From an uncultured Collinsella sp. (GTDB lineage: Bacteria > Actinomycetota > Coriobacteriia > Coriobacteriales > Coriobacteriaceae): DNA of 5,106 bases. The notes beneath the pieces were generated by a model that saw only the letters and a list, made by a program, of their open reading frames with translations, made no database searches and was not told where the DNA came from. The stretch spans positions 1 to 5,106 of the forward strand of contig CALJNY010000105.1 of the NCBI GenBank assembly GCA_937981515.1, written 5' to 3'. A program made the translations under genes and the position numbers. Below, one piece after another: positions 1-5,042 of the stretch (within the stretch, counting starts at the first letter, position 1; each line of letters starts with the position of its first letter).

Positions 1-1733
1 TCATTATCTGCGGCCTATTTGCCATGCAGCGCGCCGGCACCTCGTCAATCGGTAAGCTGTTCGGCCCGCTCATGACGCTGTGGTTCCTGTTCCTGGCAGG
101 CGCCGGCCTGTTCAACATGCTCGGCAACCTGTCCATCCTGCGCGCGCTCAACCCCATCCGCGGCATCATGTTCCTGTTCTCGCCCATCAACCACTCGGGC
201 ATCATGGTGCTCGGCTTTGTCTTCCTATCGACAACCGGTGCCGAGGCGCTCTATTCGGACATGGGCCACGTGGGCAAGGCCAACATCTATGCATCCTGGC
301 CGTTTGTTAAGGCGGCCCTTATCCTCAACTATCTGGGTCAAGGCGCTTGGCTGCTCGCCAACAACTCCAATCCCCAGATGCTCGCGATGGACATCGTCAA
401 CCCGTTCTATATGATGCTCCCCGAGCCCCTGCGCCCCTTTGCCATCGTGCTTTCGGCCGTGGCGGCCATCATCGCCTCGCAGGCGCTCATCACCGGCTCG
501 TTCTCGCTGGTATCCGAGGCAACCCGTCTCAACCTTATGCCGCATCTGCGCATCCACTACCCCAGCGACACCAAGGGCCAGCTCTACATTCCGCTCGTCA
601 ACAACATCATGTGGGTCGGCTGCATCTTCATCGTGCTGCTGTTCCAAAACTCCGAGCGCATGGAGAGCGCCTACGGCCTCGCGATTACCGTGACCATGCT
701 CATGACCACGACGCTTTTGACGAGCTACATCGCCGGCATCCTCAAGCACAAGCTGGGTGCCTGCGTCTTCGCCCTGCTCTTTGGTGCCATTGAGCTATGC
801 TTCTTCGCCTCGTGCCTCACCATGTTCTTTGACGGCGGCTACGTCATGATCTTCCTGGCCGCACTGCTGTTCGGACTTATGTATGTGTGGCGTCGCGGTA
901 CCGCCATCGAGCGCACGCAGACGATTCTGCTGCCCGTCTCCAAGTACATTGACCAGCTCAACCGCCTGCGCAACGACGAGACCTACCCCGTACTCGCCGA
1001 CAATCTGGTGTTCCTCACCAACAGCCCCGATCCGCTTACACTCGACCGCGACGTGCTCTATTCCATCCTGGACAAACATCCCAAGCGCGCCAAGGCATAT
1101 TGGTTCATCAACGTACACGTTACCGACGAGCCCTATACGCACGAGTATTCCGTTGAGACCTTCGGCACGGACTTCCTGTTCCGCGTGCGCTTGGACCTGG
1201 GCTTTAAGGTCAATCAGCGCATCAACGCCTACCTGCGCCAGATCGTTGGCGACCTGATGGCATCGGGTGAGTTGCCGCCGCAGCATCACACCTACTCCAT
1301 CTACGAGACACGCGGCAACGTGGGCGACTTCCGTTTTTGCATGCTGCGCAAGATGCTTGCCCCCGAAACGGACATCAACCGCAACGACCATCGCGTCATG
1401 GCCATCAAGTACGCCGTCCGCCGCGCCTGCGGAAGCCCGGCACGTTGGTACGGTCTCGAGAACTCGGCCATCATCATCGAGTACGTGCCGCTGTTTGCCC
1501 GCATGCGCCCGGCCGTTAAGCTCGTGCGTACCCAGGTGCCGCTCGAGGTTCAGATCGAAGAAGCCGAGGAAATGGAAGTCGATATCTTCTCGGACGACCT
1601 GGTCAACGGCAACGAGGCCGGCAAGAGCATGAACGTCGATCCCACCGAGCTGCTCGAGAGCGTCGCCGATACACCCGAACAGCAACAGCTCGACGGCCTC
1701 GAGAACGAACAACTCAACGACGCCAACTTCTAG
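1..1733 (+). CDS. kup: Kup-family low-affinity potassium transporter, 5' partial
   Basis: Integral membrane K+ uptake protein of the Kup/HAK/KT family, thought to act as a K+/H+ symporter in the cytoplasmic membrane. The reading frame is already open at position 3, and the conserved family text (LFAMQRAGT, then IGKLFGPLMTLWF) surrounds the first in-window Met at 24, so that Met is internal. By comparison with E. coli Kup, roughly 150 N-terminal residues (about four helices) lie upstream of the window. Numbering from the Met at 24, hydrophobic segments fall near 12-32, 57-78, 93-112, 135-160, 190-207, 215-240, 245-267 and 270-289, followed by a cytosolic domain from about 290. The motif GAEALYSDMGH (72-82) holds Glu74, which aligns with a membrane Glu (E229 as I recall) important in E. 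coli Kup. GQLYIPLVN (185-193) is also typical. The last 62 residues form an acidic tail not usual for the family. Family assignment is very secure; transport properties are not shown by the sequence. Confidence 0.95.
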   Translation, partial: IICGLFAMQRAGTSSIGKLFGPLMTLWFLFLAGAGLFNMLGNLSILRALNPIRGIMFLFSPINHSGIMVLGFVFLSTTGAEALYSDMGHVGKANIYASWPFVKAALILNYLGQGAWLLANNSNPQMLAMDIVNPFYMMLPEPLRPFAIVLSAVAAIIASQALITGSFSLVSEATRLNLMPHLRIHYPSDTKGQLYIPLVNNIMWVGCIFIVLLFQNSERMESAYGLAITVTMLMTTTLLTSYIAGILKHKLGACVFALLFGAIELCFFASCLTMFFDGGYVMIFLAALLFGLMYVWRRGTAIERTQTILLPVSKYIDQLNRLRNDETYPVLADNLVFLTNSPDPLTLDRDVLYSILDKHPKRAKAYWFINVHVTDEPYTHEYSVETFGTDFLFRVRLDLGFKVNQRINAYLRQIVGDLMASGELPPQHHTYSIYETRGNVGDFRFCMLRKMLAPETDINRNDHRVMAIKYAVRRACGSPARWYGLENSAIIIEYVPLFARMRPAVKLVRTQVPLEVQIEEAEEMEVDIFSDDLVNGNEAGKSMNVDPTELLESVADTPEQQQLDGLENEQLNDANF

Positions 1734-1753
1734 CGACGTCACAAATCAACGAC

Positions 1754-1789
1754 AGCGGCCCTGCACCTCACGAGAGACGCAGGGCCGCT
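1754..1789. terminator. Hairpin terminator between convergent kup and bsh
   Basis: A perfect 10-bp inverted repeat (GCGGCCCTGC at 1755-1764, GCAGGGCCGC at 1779-1788), extended by an A-T pair at 1754/1789, encloses a 14-nt loop. It lies 21 nt after the kup stop and 24 nt beyond the bsh stop on the other strand. The plus-strand tail is short (TTTGCATT) and the minus-strand tail is poor in T, so it may serve both genes but is a weak intrinsic terminator by tract alone. Confidence 0.75.
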
Positions 1790-1812
1790 TTGCATTGCAG
1801 TAAAGCTAACGG

Positions 1813-2778
1813 CTACGAACGACGCGGCTCGGGAACCACGAGCCTATCGGGGCTCGCGCCCTCGGCATCCATCAGGCTCACGTAGCGAATCGACGGGTCC
1901 CCATACATCGCGTAGTAATAATTGCCCGTGCGCGCGCTAAAGCATCCGGTGTAGATAGTCTTCTCGAACTTGCCATCGCCCATCCTGGACGCCCCCTCGA
2001 TCATCACCACGCCCTCGAGCGAGCGGAACATGCGGACGACGTTTTCGGTCTCGCTCTCCTTTTGCGGGTAATTGGCATTGAGGTACGCCGCCTTTACAAA
2101 ACGGCTCGGCGAATAGCAGTCACCCGGAATACCGCGCATGCCGGCACCCGCGCCATAGGGCTTGAGCTCGGCGCCACGCCATGTCGCCGTCTGCGGAAAA
2201 TCGCTTGTGGCCGTGATATAGGTGCGCAGGTTTTCCATGTGCCACGGGAAGGTCGGCTGGTTGGCAAGGGTGTCGACCGGATCGTCGTATACATGCAGGC
2301 CGTCAGCCATCATCTCGACCACGATGCTGCGCTGGCTGTCGCCGATAATCCAATGGAGCAGCGACACGCCCAGCCCCTCTCCTGCAGATTTGGCAACAAT
2401 CACCGTGTCGCGCAGCGCGGCCTCGACCTCATCGACCGTCGAGAACGTCGCTGCCACCCACAGGGGAAACTCATAGGCCGCGATATTGGTCTTTCCATCA
2501 ACCGGCCCCTCGGCATACTCGGCATAACCCGGGAAATTGAGGCCCGCCACGGCGAGGCCCGCATCGTTGCCGCAATCGAAGAACATAGGGTAGTTCTTGT
2601 AATCGATGCACATACCGATCACCGCGTGTGCCGCTGTCGCGTCGTCGATAAACGAATACGGAATGTGAAACCCGCGCGGCATCACGCGAACCTGTTGGCC
2701 ATAGTCAAAGCTCCAGTCGAGGTTGCGGCCCAGATACATGTGGCCAGAATTATCGGTAAATCGAATACTCGTGCACAT
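1813..2778 (-). CDS. bsh: Bile salt hydrolase (choloylglycine hydrolase)
   Basis: Cytosolic N-terminal nucleophile hydrolase (Ntn superfamily, choloylglycine hydrolase family) that cleaves the amide bond of glycine- or taurine-conjugated bile salts, releasing free bile acid and the amino acid. The product is 321 residues, a normal length for the family. All expected active-site residues are present: Cys2 nucleophile (MCTSIRF), Arg18 and Asp21 (GRNLDW), Asn81 (AGLNFPGY), Asn173 (LANQPTF) and Arg226 (SPSRF). The GLNFPGYAEY and QPTFPWHMENLR wording resembles bifidobacterial bile salt hydrolases rather than penicillin V acylases. The start is set at 2778 because Met removal must expose Cys2 and because AGGAGG lies 4 nt upstream; the ORF stays open to an ATG at 2841, but those 21 extra residues would bury the nucleophile. 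There is no signal peptide. It is convergent with kup and downstream of the deformylase homologue, from which a terminator separates it. Glycine versus taurine preference cannot be read from the sequence. Confidence 0.95.
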   Translation of the reverse strand: MCTSIRFTDNSGHMYLGRNLDWSFDYGQQVRVMPRGFHIPYSFIDDATAAHAVIGMCIDYKNYPMFFDCGNDAGLAVAGLNFPGYAEYAEGPVDGKTNIAAYEFPLWVAATFSTVDEVEAALRDTVIVAKSAGEGLGVSLLHWIIGDSQRSIVVEMMADGLHVYDDPVDTLANQPTFPWHMENLRTYITATSDFPQTATWRGAELKPYGAGAGMRGIPGDCYSPSRFVKAAYLNANYPQKESETENVVRMFRSLEGVVMIEGASRMGDGKFEKTIYTGCFSARTGNYYYAMYGDPSIRYVSLMDAEGASPDRLVVPEPRRS

Positions 2779-2835
2779 AGCGCCTCCTAGCCTTACGTTC
2801 TTGCTAAGGTTATTGTCTCCAAACAAAAAGGCGCT
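2779..2835 (-). promoter_or_regulatory. Possible SD-sequestering leader structure of bsh
   Basis: In the minus-strand RNA, AGCGCCUUUU (2835-2826) can pair along its full length with AGGAGGCGCU (2788-2779). This gives ten consecutive pairs including two G-U, covers the whole Shine-Dalgarno and ends directly against the AUG. A smaller inner stem, CCUUA with UAAGG, can form within the 37-nt loop. This matters only if the bsh transcript starts upstream of 2835, or arrives by read-through from the deformylase gene. I found no convincing -10/-35 pair in the 2779-2845 gap, so the transcription start is unknown. The pairing is visible in the sequence; any regulatory role is inference. Confidence 0.4.
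2783..2788 (-). promoter_or_regulatory. Shine-Dalgarno of bsh
   Basis: A perfect AGGAGG on the minus strand, 4 nt before the ATG at 2778. It decides the start codon in favour of the Met preceding Cys2. It also forms one arm of a possible sequestering stem. Confidence 0.85.
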
Positions 2836-2841
2836 AAACAC

Positions 2842-2877
2842 AAAAGCCCGGACATGACAACAATGTCACGCCCGGGC
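2842..2877 (-). terminator. Rho-independent terminator of the deformylase homologue
   Basis: Read on the minus strand, GCCCGG (2877-2872) pairs with CCGGGC (2851-2846). A 3x3 internal loop and an inner TGACA/TGTCA stem with a 4-nt loop sit inside. The stem is followed directly by CTTTTGTGTTT. It lies 34 nt after the stop of the upstream gene and 67 nt before the bsh start, so bsh is probably transcribed separately or by read-through. Confidence 0.85.
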
Positions 2878-2911
2878 CAAAAGCACAGGTTCAATCCCCG
2901 ATCAAATCACT

Positions 2912-3331
2912 CTAGACAAGTTTGCCGAGACAATGGTCAATCATGTGTTGAATCATTTGTGCCTCGAAGCCCACAAAGTCCTGCTTGCGCTCGCGCATCT
3001 TGCCGTCGACGATCACGTCATAAGCGACCTTGCACTTGATATAGCGCGTGGACTTGGTGATCTCCTCGTGCGTCAGGCAGCTCTCCTCCATCTTGCTGGC
3101 GCCCAGGCCAAACACCAGACGGGGGTTGTAGAGCACGTGGGGCTCGCCGGCATCGTCCAGGTAGACGCAAACCTTCTTGGTGACGCCAATCTGGTTAGCG
3201 GCAAGGCAGCCGGCATCGTCGAGCGACTTGATGGTATCGATCAGATCCTGAGCAACCGACTCGTCCTCGACGGTCGCAACCTCGCAACGCTGGGACAGGA
3301 TAGCCTCGTCGTGGCAAAGCTCTTTAATCAT
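2912..3331 (-). CDS. def: Short peptide deformylase homologue with altered HExxH motif
   Basis: Homologue of peptide deformylase, the metalloenzyme that removes the N-formyl group from new proteins at the ribosome. At 139 residues it is shorter than E. coli Def (about 169) and resembles the short clostridial-type forms (GFEAQxIQH...DHC near the C-terminus). Motif 1 is GCLAANQIG (41-49) with Gln47. Motif 2 is EESCLT (82-87) with metal ligand Cys85, where the usual EGCLS has Gly replaced by Ser. Motif 3 is QHMIDH (128-133) with metal ligands His129 and His133, but the catalytic Glu of HExxH is Met130 (codon ATG on the minus strand). The metal site may therefore be intact while deformylase activity is doubtful. 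The start at 3331 is chosen over the in-frame ATG at 3343 because GGAGG lies 5 nt before it and the upstream ATG has no Shine-Dalgarno. Family is secure; activity is not. Confidence 0.85.
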   Translation of the reverse strand: MIKELCHDEAILSQRCEVATVEDESVAQDLIDTIKSLDDAGCLAANQIGVTKKVCVYLDDAGEPHVLYNPRLVFGLGASKMEESCLTHEEITKSTRYIKCKVAYDVIVDGKMRERKQDFVGFEAQMIQHMIDHCLGKLV

Positions 3332-3336
3332 ACGTT

Positions 3337-3341
3337 CCTCC
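3337..3341 (-). promoter_or_regulatory. Shine-Dalgarno that sets the def start
   Basis: GGAGG on the minus strand with a 5-nt spacer to the ATG at 3331. It overlaps the in-frame ATG at 3343, which itself is preceded by GACCCCT and no purine-rich site. This favours the 139-residue form over the 143-residue one. Confidence 0.75.
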
Positions 3342-3364
3342 ATAGGGGTCGTTGTAACCGCTTA

Positions 3365-3370
3365 AGTATA
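3365..3370 (-). promoter_or_regulatory. Candidate -10 box for the deformylase homologue
   Basis: TATACT on the minus strand matches the sigma-70-type -10 consensus at five of six positions and would give a leader of roughly 25-30 nt. No good -35 hexamer is found at 15-18 nt spacing; that position is instead occupied by the palindromic element at 3383-3399, which may mean activator dependence or simply a poor promoter. Confidence 0.4.
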
Positions 3371-3382
3371 CGGTACCCACAC

Positions 3383-3399
3383 ATTTTCATACGGAAAAT
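3383..3399. promoter_or_regulatory. Palindromic element in the divergent promoter region
   Basis: Perfect inverted repeat ATTTTC-N5-GAAAAT, 17 bp in all and AT-rich against a GC-rich background. It covers the expected -35 region of the minus-strand -10 box at 3365-3370 and lies about 65 bp upstream of the plus-strand -10 box. Dimeric transcription-factor sites often look like this; no regulator is identifiable from the window. Confidence 0.35.
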
Positions 3400-3463
3400 A
3401 CCGCCCGTCCGTTACAAAGCGCCGAACATCAACATGCGAGGAACAACAGCGTCGTAAAGGGGC

Positions 3464-3469
3464 TATAGT
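3464..3469 (+). promoter_or_regulatory. Candidate -10 box for the purine permease
   Basis: TATAGT matches the -10 consensus at five of six positions. It would place transcription start near 3476 and leave a leader of about 50 nt before the ATG at 3525. The upstream -35 region is weak (GGAACA at 18 nt spacing is the best I can find). Confidence 0.4.
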
Positions 3470-3486
3470 AGTTGAGTTCGTGTCAA

Positions 3487-3507
3487 TCGGCCTAAACTCG
3501 GGGCCGA
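3487..3507 (+). promoter_or_regulatory. Small hairpin in the permease leader
   Basis: TCGGCC (3487-3492) and GGCCGA (3502-3507) form a perfect 6-bp stem with a 9-nt loop. It ends 2 nt before the purine-rich ribosome binding site. There is no T-tract, so it is not a terminator. It lies within the leader predicted from the -10 box at 3464 and might modulate ribosome access, but could be chance in GC-rich DNA. Confidence 0.3.
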
Positions 3508-3509
3508 AC

Positions 3510-3519
3510 AAGGAAAGGG
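3510..3519 (+). promoter_or_regulatory. Ribosome binding site of the purine permease
   Basis: The purine run AAGGAAAGGG ends 5 nt before the ATG at 3525 and supports that codon over the in-frame GTG at 3480. An out-of-frame ATG at 3521 overlaps the spacer and is ignored. Confidence 0.65.
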
Positions 3520-3524
3520 TATGC

Positions 3525-4835
3525 ATGGACGAACTTTTTCACGTCAGTGAGCGCAAGTCCACAATCGGGACCGAACTCCGCGCTGGACTGACAACATTCC
3601 TGGCGATGGCCTACATCATCGCCGTCAACCCCGCGGTGCTCTCGGGCGCTGGCATCGATGCGGGCGCGCTCGCCTGCGCCACCTGCCTGGGCGCCGGCAT
3701 CATGACCATCTGCATGGGCATCTTCGCCAACCGCCCGCTCGCCTGCGCGTCGGGCTTAGGCGTCAACGCGATGATCGCCGGAATCACCACCACCGTCTGC
3801 GGCGGTGACTGGCACGTGGCCATGAGCGTCATCTTCCTCGAGGGCGTCGTCATCTTGCTGCTCGTGCTTTGTGGCCTGCGCGAGGCCATCATGGACGCCA
3901 TCCCGGTTGTCCTGCGTCACGCCATCTCGGTGGGTCTGGGCCTGTTTATCGCCATGATCGGCCTGTGCGACGCTGGCATCATCACCGCTGGCGCCGGTAC
4001 GCTCGTCGGCCTGGGCGACATCGCCTCCCCCACCTTTATCGTCGGCATCATCTCCATCGTCGTGACGGTTGCCCTGGCTTCCCGCAACGTGCCGGGCTCG
4101 TTGCTCATCGGCATCATCGTCGCCGTTATCGCCGGTATCCCCCTAGGTGTGACCCAGGCTCCGACCGGTATCATCGCCCCGCTCGACTTCTCGAGCATCG
4201 GTGGCCCCATCGCCGACGCCGGCGGCGTGCCCGCCATCGTCAAGGTCCTTACCGACCCCGCGCTCCTCGTCATCTCGTTCTCGCTGCTCATGAGTGACTT
4301 CTTCGACACCATGGGCACCGCGATGGCCGTGGCCAAGCAGGGCGAGTTCCTCACCGACGACGGCAACGTCGAGAATATCAAGGAGATCCTGATCGTCGAC
4401 TCCGCCGCCGCTGCTGTGGGCGGTTTCATGGGCGTCTCCTCCATCACCACCTTCGTCGAGTCCACTTCCGGCGCCGCCGACGGTGGCCGCACGGGCCTCA
4501 CCTCCGTCACCACCGGCGTGCTGTTCATTCTCGCCGCGTTCTTCTCCCCCATCGTCACCATCGTTTCCAGCGCCGCCACCTGCGGTGCTCTGGTCTACGT
4601 CGGCTACCTCATGATGAGCGAGGCCTCCGAGATCGACTGGTCCGACGTGTCGCAGGGTTTCCCGGCGTTCATGATTGTCGCCGGCGTACCCTTCACCTAC
4701 TCCATCTCTGCCGGCATTGGTCTGGGCTTTATCGCCTACGTAATCGTCGCGCTCTTTAAGGGCGAGGCCTCCAAGATCAAGCCGCTCATGTGGATCGCAG
4801 CCCTTGCTTTCCTCGTCTACTTCTTCGTAGCGTAG
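3525..4835 (+). CDS. NCS2-family purine nucleobase permease (AzgA/PbuG-like)
   Basis: Cytoplasmic-membrane permease of the nucleobase:cation symporter-2 group, COG2252/AzgA branch, whose studied members import adenine, guanine or hypoxanthine with protons. The product has 436 residues, normal for the branch. Conserved stretches occur in the expected order: ELRAGLTTFLAMAYIIAVNP in helix 1 (17-36), PLACASGLGVNA (71-82), LRHAISVGLGLFIAMIG (130-146), DFFDTMGT (258-265), TTFVESTSG (308-316) with the key Glu312, and GGRTGLT (320-326). Between these lie long hydrophobic segments compatible with the usual 14-helix fold, ending in a hydrophobic C-terminal helix (about 420-435). The start at 3525 gives the typical short N-terminus MDELFHVSERKS and has a ribosome binding site; the GTG at 3480 would add 15 atypical residues. 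The gene is divergent from the deformylase homologue and has its own terminator, so it is probably monocistronic. No purine riboswitch core is visible in its leader. Which purine it prefers cannot be decided here. Confidence 0.93.
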   Translation: MDELFHVSERKSTIGTELRAGLTTFLAMAYIIAVNPAVLSGAGIDAGALACATCLGAGIMTICMGIFANRPLACASGLGVNAMIAGITTTVCGGDWHVAMSVIFLEGVVILLLVLCGLREAIMDAIPVVLRHAISVGLGLFIAMIGLCDAGIITAGAGTLVGLGDIASPTFIVGIISIVVTVALASRNVPGSLLIGIIVAVIAGIPLGVTQAPTGIIAPLDFSSIGGPIADAGGVPAIVKVLTDPALLVISFSLLMSDFFDTMGTAMAVAKQGEFLTDDGNVENIKEILIVDSAAAAVGGFMGVSSITTFVESTSGAADGGRTGLTSVTTGVLFILAAFFSPIVTIVSSAATCGALVYVGYLMMSEASEIDWSDVSQGFPAFMIVAGVPFTYSISAGIGLGFIAYVIVALFKGEASKIKPLMWIAALAFLVYFFVA

Positions 4836-4861
4836 CGGCAAAGCTGCCAAAGCAGAACACC

Positions 4862-4902
4862 AAAGCGCGGAGTCGCATCGAGCGGCTCCGCGCTTTTCTT
4901 TT
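4862..4902 (+). terminator. Rho-independent terminator of the purine permease
   Basis: AAAGCGCGGAG (4862-4872) pairs perfectly with CTCCGCGCTTT (4886-4896). Inner pairs TCGC/GCGG (one U-G) close a 5-nt loop, and the T-rich tail TTTTCTTTT (4894-4902) follows. It starts 27 nt after the stop codon and is a strong intrinsic terminator. Confidence 0.93.
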
Positions 4903-4946
4903 AAGCCCAGGCAACGCACGGACGCGCGATGTATTGCTTCCCAAGT

Positions 4947-4968
4947 TTTGGACATTTTGCCCTCCAAA
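4947..4968. repeat. Inverted repeat TTTGGA-N10-TCCAAA
   Basis: A perfect 6-bp inverted repeat with a 10-bp spacer, so the half-site centres are 16 bp apart, about one and a half helical turns. It lies about 75 bp upstream of the putative gene at 5043, in a stretch with no other assigned function. It is a candidate operator, or the remains of a small hairpin; support is limited to the symmetry. Confidence 0.3.
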
Positions 4969-5014
4969 CGGCACTACCGCCGGCTACATCCTGCAGATAC
5001 GCTGGATACAGTCG

Positions 5015-5027
5015 CATAGGCCCTATG
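5015..5027. repeat. 13-bp palindrome CATAGG-C-CCTATG
   Basis: A perfect dyad around a single central C, ending 15 nt before the putative start at 5043 and just before its ribosome binding site. A 1-nt loop cannot form an RNA hairpin, so if functional it would be read as DNA by a dimeric protein. It may be chance. Confidence 0.3.
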
Positions 5028-5042
5028 AGGATGGGAGCAACC

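Larger units (their letters stand above)
4903..5042. other. Non-coding gap before the last putative gene
   Basis: These 140 bases between the permease terminator and the ATG at 5043 hold no supported gene on either strand. Frames crossing here begin inside the permease gene or run antisense to it. The content I can point to is the two inverted repeats and the GGGAG ribosome binding site. I found no clear -10/-35 pair and no tRNA-like fold. Confidence 0.6.

Noticed and set aside
225..749. Minus-strand frame of 174 codons opposite kup
   Set aside because: Composition (His, Asp, Gly, Arg, Val) and position mark it as a shadow of the transporter gene.
795..1742. Antisense open frame of 315 codons opposite kup
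   Set aside because: It lies fully opposite a conserved transporter domain, has no recognisable motif, and its His/Val/Gly/Asp-rich composition is typical of the antisense shadow of a GC-rich gene.
2062..2790. Plus-strand frame of 242 codons opposite bsh
   Set aside because: The opposite strand encodes a complete bile salt hydrolase with all catalytic residues; this frame is rich in Arg, His and Ile with no motif.
2849..2878. TTGTCA (minus strand) in the terminator loop as a -35 box for bsh
   Set aside because: It is close to TTGACA, but the hexamers 16-18 nt downstream (TTTAGC, TTAGCG) are poor -10 boxes, so no promoter is called.
2933..3457. Plus-strand frame of 174 codons opposite the deformylase homologue
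   Set aside because: It overlaps the conserved deformylase motifs on the minus strand and runs through the divergent promoter region; no homology is recognised.
3332..3524. Purine riboswitch in the permease leader
   Set aside because: I looked for the three-way-junction core with its conserved loops and found none; the predicted leader of about 50 nt is too short for one plus an expression platform.
4837..4848. Mini hairpin GGCA-AAGC-TGCC right after the permease stop
   Set aside because: Only 4 bp and not followed by T residues; the real terminator lies just downstream.
4143..4967. Antisense open frame of 274 codons opposite the purine permease
   Set aside because: It is low-complexity Gly/Asp/Glu/His-rich, crosses the permease terminator, and has no family signature. 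It is explained by codon bias on the real strand.
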